From positions 1-9,686 of the forward strand of contig CAMZIS010000030.1 in the NCBI GenBank assembly GCA_947307285.1: a stretch of 9,686 nucleotides of DNA, written 5' to 3'. The translations under genes were made by a program, and so were the position numbers. Of this stretch, positions 5,916 to 9,686 are shown piece after piece; the first letter of the stretch is position 1, and each line of letters starts with the position of its first letter. The DNA is from an uncultured Peptococcaceae bacterium. Lineage in GTDB: Bacteria; Bacillota; Dehalobacteriia; UBA4068. A model generated the notes under the pieces. It did not search any database and was not told where the DNA came from. It saw nothing but the letters and a program-made list of their open reading frames with translations.

Positions 5916-5960
5916 AAGGTCTTTTTCGCGCCGGGTATAAAAACCGCGCTTTCGGGCAAG

Positions 5961-6005
5961 ATAAAGGCAACAGCCAAGGCTTTAGCCTATGCGACAGGCC
6001 TTTAT
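5961..6005 (+). promoter_or_regulatory. Structured leader before mazF
   Basis: ATAAAGGC (5961-5968) pairs perfectly with GCCTTTAT (5998-6005) and encloses the hairpin AGGC-TTTA-GCCT (5977-5988). A competing hairpin, GGC-AACA-GCC (5966-5975), would break the outer stem. The element ends 17 bases before the mazF ATG, so folding could influence access to GGAAGGTGAG. A TATAAA (5936-5941) could be the -10 of a mazF promoter, but no matching -35 is visible. Bases 5916-5960 hold no gene. Confidence 0.4.
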
Positions 6006-6022
6006 ATGCGGAAGGTGAGACC

Positions 6023-6367
6023 ATGGTGACGCGCGGAGACATCTATTTCGCGGAGCTGAACCCGGTGCAGGGCTCGGAGCAGGGCGGCATCCGCCCGGTG
6101 CTGGTCGTCCAGAACGACGTGGGCAACGCCTACAGCCCCACCACCATCGTGCTGGCCATTACATCACAGCTGAACAAGGCGCGGCTCCCCACCCACGTGG
6201 CAGTCGCCGCGGCGGAATCGGGCCTGTCCCGCGATTCCGTGATTCTGGCCGAGCAGGTGCGCACCATCGACAAGTCCCGGCTGCGGCAAAAGGTGGCGCG
6301 GCTGGAGCCCCGCACCATGCGGCGGATCGAAAACGCCCTGGCCGTGTCCATCGGACTGAACGGCTGA
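6023..6367 (+). CDS. mazF: MazF/EndoA-type mRNA interferase toxin
   Basis: This 114-residue protein closely follows B. subtilis EndoA throughout: RGDIYFAELNPVQGSEQGG, RPVLVVQND, AITSQ, LPTHV, RDSVILAEQVRTIDK. Active-site residues are Arg24 in GGIRPVLV and Thr47 in ITSQ, equivalent to the EndoA Arg25 and Thr48. EndoA cleaves single-stranded mRNA at UACAU-type sites and is held inactive by a MazE-like antitoxin. Length is normal and the gene looks intact. GGAAGGTGAG precedes the ATG. No antitoxin gene lies in the 107-base space upstream or before the next gene downstream, so the toxin is solitary here. It has its own terminator. Confidence 0.95.
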   Translation: MVTRGDIYFAELNPVQGSEQGGIRPVLVVQNDVGNAYSPTTIVLAITSQLNKARLPTHVAVAAAESGLSRDSVILAEQVRTIDKSRLRQKVARLEPRTMRRIENALAVSIGLNG

Positions 6368-6388
6368 CGGCACGGCCTGAAACAGACG

Positions 6389-6419
6389 GATGCTTTCCTT
6401 TCGGGGAAAGCATCTTTTT
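6389..6419 (+). terminator. Rho-independent terminator of mazF
   Basis: GATGCTTTCC and GGAAAGCATC form a perfect 10-bp stem around TTTCGG, followed by five T. It stands 21 bases after the mazF stop. Confidence 0.92.
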
Positions 6420-6446
6420 GTCGGCAAATCAAAAAAGTGGGATTTT

Positions 6447-6484
6447 AAAGCAAAAATGGCGAAATTTTCAGTATATTTTGCTTT
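6447..6484. repeat. Inverted repeat in AT-rich spacer
   Basis: AAAGCAAAA (6447-6455) and TTTTGCTTT (6476-6484) form a 9-bp inverted repeat with a 20-base spacer, just upstream of the hydrogenase-like operon promoter. It could be an upstream regulatory site or chance in AT-rich DNA. Confidence 0.35.
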
Positions 6485-6490
6485 TCCGGC

Positions 6491-6518
6491 GGTCATGAAC
6501 CGTTGTAATGCGGGTCAT
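6491..6518 (+). promoter_or_regulatory. Direct repeats straddling the -35 box
   Basis: GGTCAT occurs at 6491-6496 and 6513-6518, 22 bases apart or about two helical turns, on either side of the -35 box. This is a possible regulator site for the hydrogenase-like operon. Confidence 0.35.
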
Positions 6519-6531
6519 TATAGGTTATAAT
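6503..6531 (+). promoter_or_regulatory. Promoter of the hydrogenase-like/SpoIIE operon
   Basis: TTGTAA (6503-6508) and a consensus TATAAT (6526-6531) have a 17-base spacer. The mRNA leader would be about 70 bases and contains a GC-rich hairpin, GCGG-TCAG-CCGC (6573-6584), before AAAGGAG. Confidence 0.75.
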
Positions 6532-6608
6532 TATATAAAAAACGTATGGTTATTCAATCGGCTTATCTCAAGCGGTCAGCCGCAGCCGGCCGCAGAAAGG
6601 AGCTTTGC

Positions 6609-8381
6609 ATGGACGAAAAAACCTCTTCCTCCCTGCCCGCCGCCGAGCCTGCCCAAAGCTCTCTGGGCAAGGTCTCCCTGCGCATCCGCGAGGCCAACTG
6701 CGCGGACTGCTACCGCTGCGTGCGCTATTGCCCGGTCAAGGCCATCCGCGTGGACAATTCCCACCCCTACATAATGCGCAAGCTGTGCATCAGCTGCGGT
6801 TCCTGCCTGGACGTGTGCCTGCAGAAGGCCGTGCGTTCCACCTCTGACCTGGACTACGTGCGCCAGCTGCTGCAAAGCGGCCGGCCCGTTGCCGTCTCTC
6901 TTTCCCCGGTGTGCCTCATCTCCCGGGAAGGCGGCGCGGCCAAACTCATCTGCGACCTGCGCAAGATCGGCTTCACCTACGTGTCCGAGCTGGCCGAAGG
7001 GGCCCAGCTGGCCGCCTCCCAGGCCCTGACTCTGGCCCGGGAGGGCAAGGGCAACATCTATGCCAACTGCCCCGCCGTAGTCAACTACATCCGCAAATAC
7101 CGGCCCGACGCCCTGCCCAACCTGCTGCCCGTGGTCTCGCCCTTCGTGGCCCACGGCCGCATGCTGAAGCAGCGTTTCGGCCCGGAGACCGCCGTGGTCT
7201 GCGTCAGTTCCTGCATCAGCGCCAAATTCGAGCTGAACCAGGACTATGCCAAGGGCGCGCTGGACGCGGTCATCACCACCACCGAGCTGTGGAAGCTCCT
7301 GGACGAGCTGGCGCCGGAGCCCGGCGCGGAGCAGGAAGCTCCCCGCATCGACTTCACCGGCCTCACCGACCGGGGGCTGGATATGGCCCGCCAGTACTGC
7401 CTGCTGGGCGTGGACATGCGCCAGTGCAGCGGCCAGGAGGACGTGTCCCTGCCCGGCAAATTCACCCACGTGCGGGGCCTGCAGCAGATCAACGACATGC
7501 TGGACCTGCTCCAGGAAAAGCAGGATTACGCCCTGGTGGACATGGTGTTCTGCGAAAGCGACTGCCTGCTGGGCCCCATGCGCAACATGGAGGCCAATTC
7601 CCAGCGCATCAAGCGCTCCATCATGGGCTATTCCGCCCACGCCGGCCAGCCCGGTGAGATCGGCCTGGCCCCGGTGGACCTGAGCACCGACTATTCCCAG
7701 GATCAGAAGCCGGAACTGCGGCCGGTGCAGCAGGAGGACATCCTCCGCGTGTACCGGGAAATGGATATGCTGGACCCGGCCTCCCGCCTCAACTGCGGCA
7801 GCTGCGGCTATCCCACCTGCCGCGACCGGGCCGTGGCCCAGATCCGCGGCATGGCGGAACGGCAGATGTGCCGGCCCTGGCTGCGCAAGCAGGTGGCGGC
7901 CGCCCATTCCGAAATGGAGCTGCTGCAGGAGCACTCGCCTCTGGGCATCGTCATGCTGGACGACGAGCTAAACATCATCAGCATGAACCCGGCCTTCCGC
8001 AAGATGTTCATGTGCGGCGACGCCGTGCTGGGCCGCCGCATCTCCTACCTGTTCAACGCCGCCAGCTTCGAAAAGCTGCTCATGTCGGAGGACACCTCCT
8101 GCGAGGCCATCCGCACCAATTACGGCGTGCGCTACAAGGAGATCGCCTTCGCCATCCCGGAACAGCGGCGCTACGTGGGTCTGTACGTGGACCTGACCAG
8201 TACCGGCGCGGAAGCGGACCTGGTGCAGTACGAGGTCATCGACCAGGCCCAGCAGCTGCTGAAGGAGCACATCACCGCCTCGCAGGAAATGGCCTATTAC
8301 CTGGGCCGCAGCACCGCCCGGTCCGAAGCCTTCGTGCAGAAGCTGAGCGAGCTGTTCGGCATGGATCGGGAGGAGGAATGA
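6609..8381 (+). CDS. Sensory [FeFe]-hydrogenase-like protein with ferredoxin and PAS domains
   Basis: The 590-residue product has four parts. Two 4Fe-4S ferredoxin motifs come first (Cys31/34/37/41 and Cys60/63/66/70). A [FeFe]-hydrogenase large-subunit domain follows (about 90-345) with the four H-cluster cysteines kept: Cys154 (YANCP), Cys202 (SSC) and Cys315/Cys319 (FCESDC). An extra 4Fe-4S motif, CGSCGYPTC (396-404, with Cys421), comes next. A PAS domain (about 437-530) ends in a helical tail. The order fits sensory (group C, HydS-type) proteins that report H2 or redox state rather than make H2. Outer-shell residues differ from catalytic enzymes: Asn replaces the proton-relay Cys before Cys154, and Ala205 stands at the cyanide-binding Lys position. 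The ATG at 6609 is chosen for its AAAGGAG; the open frame from 6546 reads leader. No signal peptide; cytoplasmic. Confidence 0.9.
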   Translation: MDEKTSSSLPAAEPAQSSLGKVSLRIREANCADCYRCVRYCPVKAIRVDNSHPYIMRKLCISCGSCLDVCLQKAVRSTSDLDYVRQLLQSGRPVAVSLSPVCLISREGGAAKLICDLRKIGFTYVSELAEGAQLAASQALTLAREGKGNIYANCPAVVNYIRKYRPDALPNLLPVVSPFVAHGRMLKQRFGPETAVVCVSSCISAKFELNQDYAKGALDAVITTTELWKLLDELAPEPGAEQEAPRIDFTGLTDRGLDMARQYCLLGVDMRQCSGQEDVSLPGKFTHVRGLQQINDMLDLLQEKQDYALVDMVFCESDCLLGPMRNMEANSQRIKRSIMGYSAHAGQPGEIGLAPVDLSTDYSQDQKPELRPVQQEDILRVYREMDMLDPASRLNCGSCGYPTCRDRAVAQIRGMAERQMCRPWLRKQVAAAHSEMELLQEHSPLGIVMLDDELNIISMNPAFRKMFMCGDAVLGRRISYLFNAASFEKLLMSEDTSCEAIRTNYGVRYKEIAFAIPEQRRYVGLYVDLTSTGAEADLVQYEVIDQAQQLLKEHITASQEMAYYLGRSTARSEAFVQKLSELFGMDREEE

Positions 8382-9551
8382 CCTATCCTTTACTTCGAGG
8401 ACTTTCGCATCCAGGAGCTGAAAAGCGGCAGCCTGACCAGCGGCGACTGCTGTCTGTGCCACCGGCAGAACTATGAGACCTTCGCCGTGCTCTGCCAGGG
8501 CGAGGGCAGCGGCGCCGCGGCCAACGTGGCTGCCGTCACCGGGGCCAACCGCCTGCTGGAGCTGTTCAAGCTGGACGTGGGCTTCCGCAGCGGCGTGTCT
8601 CGAGCCGCCCGCTCCTGGGCCGACGAGGAGAACACCCGGGTGCCCCGCTGCGCCTTTTCCGTGGCCCAGATCCTCAGCAACGGCTTTTTCACCGTCTTTA
8701 CCTTTGACGCGCCCTCGCCCCTGCTGATCACGGAAAACGACGTCATCGCCCTCTCCGGCCGGGGCCTGGGCAAAAAAGACCCCGAACACGGCAGCTTCCG
8801 CCTGTTTGAATACATCGGCAAGCTGGAGGAGGGCCAGACCCTGCTCCTGCCCTCCGACGACCTGATCCGGGGCGGCTTCGGCGAAGCCTCGGTCAAGGGT
8901 TATTCTGCCGCCGGCGAGGTGCTGGCCCAGTATCTGGGCCGTCTGCTGGATCGGGATCCCAAGCCCACGCCCCCGCAGATGCTGGAGCTGCTGGTCCGGG
9001 ACCAGGCCCTGAAGAACCGGGGCGGCCCGCCGCGGGACCTGACCGCTTTAGGGCTCACCTGCCGTCCGGCCCGCCTGCTTACCCTGGCCACCGGCCCGCC
9101 GCGGGACATCTCCCGGGACGGCGAATTCACCCGGCGCCTGATGAACAGCGAAGGACTGAAGGCCGTGTGCGGCTCCACCACCTCGGAGCTGATCGCCCGG
9201 GAGCTGGACCTGCCGCTTACCTGCCTCAATCCCGACAACTACGTGGACCCGCCGGAATACGCCATCCCCGGCATCGACCTGATCACCGAAGGGGCGGTGG
9301 CCCTGAACCGGGTGATGAACATCCTGAACGACGACCTGAGCGATATCAGGGAACCCAACGTGGTGGAACGGCTGGCCCAGACCCTTCTTTCCAGCGACAA
9401 GATCGAGCTCATCCAGGGCCGCGCCGTCAACACCGCCCACGAAGCCTCCCTGTTCAAGCAGATGGGCATCCGCACCCGCCACGACGTGGTGGAGCAGATC
9501 TGCGCCAATCTGGAACAGCGGGGCAAGATCATCGAACGCATCTATTTCTGA
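8382..9551 (+). CDS. SpoIIE/PP2C-type phosphatase-like protein, start unresolved
   Basis: The frame runs from just after the TGA of the previous gene and encodes about 389 residues. The SpoIIE-like core comprises an N-terminal strand with Gly-Asp (8442-8447), a QGEGSG motif (8496-8513), PSDDLIRGG (8850-8876) and PPRDLTALGL. A C-terminal segment beginning TGPPRD, with VCGSTTSELIARELDLP and GIDLITEG, is typical of the SpoIIE-like proteins beside sensory hydrogenases. Such proteins dephosphorylate Ser/Thr on partner proteins. There is no normal start: the overlapping ATG at 8378 is in another frame, which closes at 8476, and the first in-frame GTG (8487) would drop the Gly-Asp strand. Either one base is extra near 8381-8384 (giving MTILYFEDF) or an ATC at 8385 is used. 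The second metal-ligand Asp is Gln, so activity is doubtful. Confidence 0.82.
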   Translation, partial: PILYFEDFRIQELKSGSLTSGDCCLCHRQNYETFAVLCQGEGSGAAANVAAVTGANRLLELFKLDVGFRSGVSRAARSWADEENTRVPRCAFSVAQILSNGFFTVFTFDAPSPLLITENDVIALSGRGLGKKDPEHGSFRLFEYIGKLEEGQTLLLPSDDLIRGGFGEASVKGYSAAGEVLAQYLGRLLDRDPKPTPPQMLELLVRDQALKNRGGPPRDLTALGLTCRPARLLTLATGPPRDISRDGEFTRRLMNSEGLKAVCGSTTSELIARELDLPLTCLNPDNYVDPPEYAIPGIDLITEGAVALNRVMNILNDDLSDIREPNVVERLAQTLLSSDKIELIQGRAVNTAHEASLFKQMGIRTRHDVVEQICANLEQRGKIIERIYF

Positions 9552-9572
9552 TATACCGTTACCTCTGCGACA

Positions 9573-9584
9573 GCGATATATCGC
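9573..9584. repeat. 12-bp perfect palindrome
   Basis: GCGATATATCGC is a perfect palindrome 21 bases after the SpoIIE-like stop and 3 bases before a terminator-like hairpin. It could be a protein site or part of 3' end structure. Confidence 0.4.
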
Positions 9585-9587
9585 CAC

Positions 9588-9613
9588 AGACCGGCGGGCC
9601 CTCCCGCCGGTCT
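9588..9613 (+). terminator. Strong hairpin ending the hydrogenase-like operon
   Basis: AGACCGGCGGG and CCCGCCGGTCT form a perfect 11-bp GC-rich stem with a CCCT loop. No T run follows (GCTGCGTC), so it may act as a transcript 3' end barrier rather than a classical intrinsic terminator. Confidence 0.55.
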
Positions 9614-9664
9614 GCTGCGTCTGCCCTTCCCTGCTCGTTCGCACCGCGGGGGGAGCGCCGGCAT

Positions 9665-9686
9665 ATGCTGGATCATGACCGCTTTT
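9665..9686 (+). CDS. Possible start of a next gene, cut by the window end
   Basis: An ATG at 9665 opens MLDHDRF up to the edge, with GGGGGGAG about 9 bases upstream as a ribosome site. Only seven codons are visible, so this is a weak guess. Confidence 0.2.

Noticed and set aside
5961..6005. Cyclic di-GMP-I riboswitch before mazF
   Set aside because: There is a loose resemblance in GGCAACAGCC and the 3' stems, but the conserved GCAAACC and GACGCAAAGC elements are missing.
6576..7934. Minus-strand open frame opposite the hydrogenase-like gene
   Set aside because: The plus strand has the cysteine motifs, promoter and ribosome site; the minus translation is His/Gly/Gln-rich shadow sequence.
8378..8476. 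Short ORF starting at the ATG overlapping the hydrogenase-like stop
   Set aside because: Its 32 codons have no protein-like features, and the overlapping frame holds the SpoIIE N-terminal strand; it only matters as the displaced start codon.

Overview
The window looks like a high-GC anaerobic Bacillota chromosome, probably gut-type Clostridia. This is inferred from the S-layer homology (SLH) anchor, a B. subtilis EndoA-like MazF, a YoaS/YozG-like pair, an [FeFe]-hydrogenase-related sensor protein, sigma-A style promoters and strong AGGAGG ribosome sites. Genes are GC-rich. The spacers carrying promoters are AT-rich. No transposase, integrase or CRISPR array is present.

Layout. (1) 154-1566: one SLH + polysaccharide deacetylase (CE4) gene, interrupted by an in-frame TAG where a Tyr codon is expected, followed by a strong terminator. 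(2) 1567-2035: a non-coding region holding a minus-strand tRNA(CAU)-like unit with its own promoter and terminator, then a near-consensus promoter flanked by two copies of the same inverted repeat. (3) 2036-2992: a DUF2975 membrane protein and a small XRE regulator, probably self-regulated, ending in a terminator shared with the convergent genes. (4) 4312-3037 (minus): a small Smr-domain protein, apparently leaderless, then a membrane-anchored alpha/beta hydrolase. (5) 4409-5915: a thiolase-like protein and its DUF35 zinc-ribbon partner, divergent from (4), with both promoters packed around a 10-bp palindrome. (6) 6023-6367: a solitary MazF toxin behind a structured leader. (7) 6609-9551: a ferredoxin / [FeFe]-hydrogenase-like / PAS protein and a SpoIIE-type phosphatase-like protein, an arrangement associated with sensory (group C type) hydrogenases.

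How the parts work together. The last pair is the clearest candidate signalling system: an H-cluster-like domain could sense H2 or redox state and pass it through PAS to the phosphatase-like partner. Both members carry unusual active-site substitutions, and the second has an anomalous start. The thiolase/DUF35 pair should form one enzyme complex; its active-site pattern is closer to the Ltp2-type aldolases than to classical thiolases. The DUF2975/XRE pair is a self-contained regulatory module. The rest are independent housekeeping or accessory genes.
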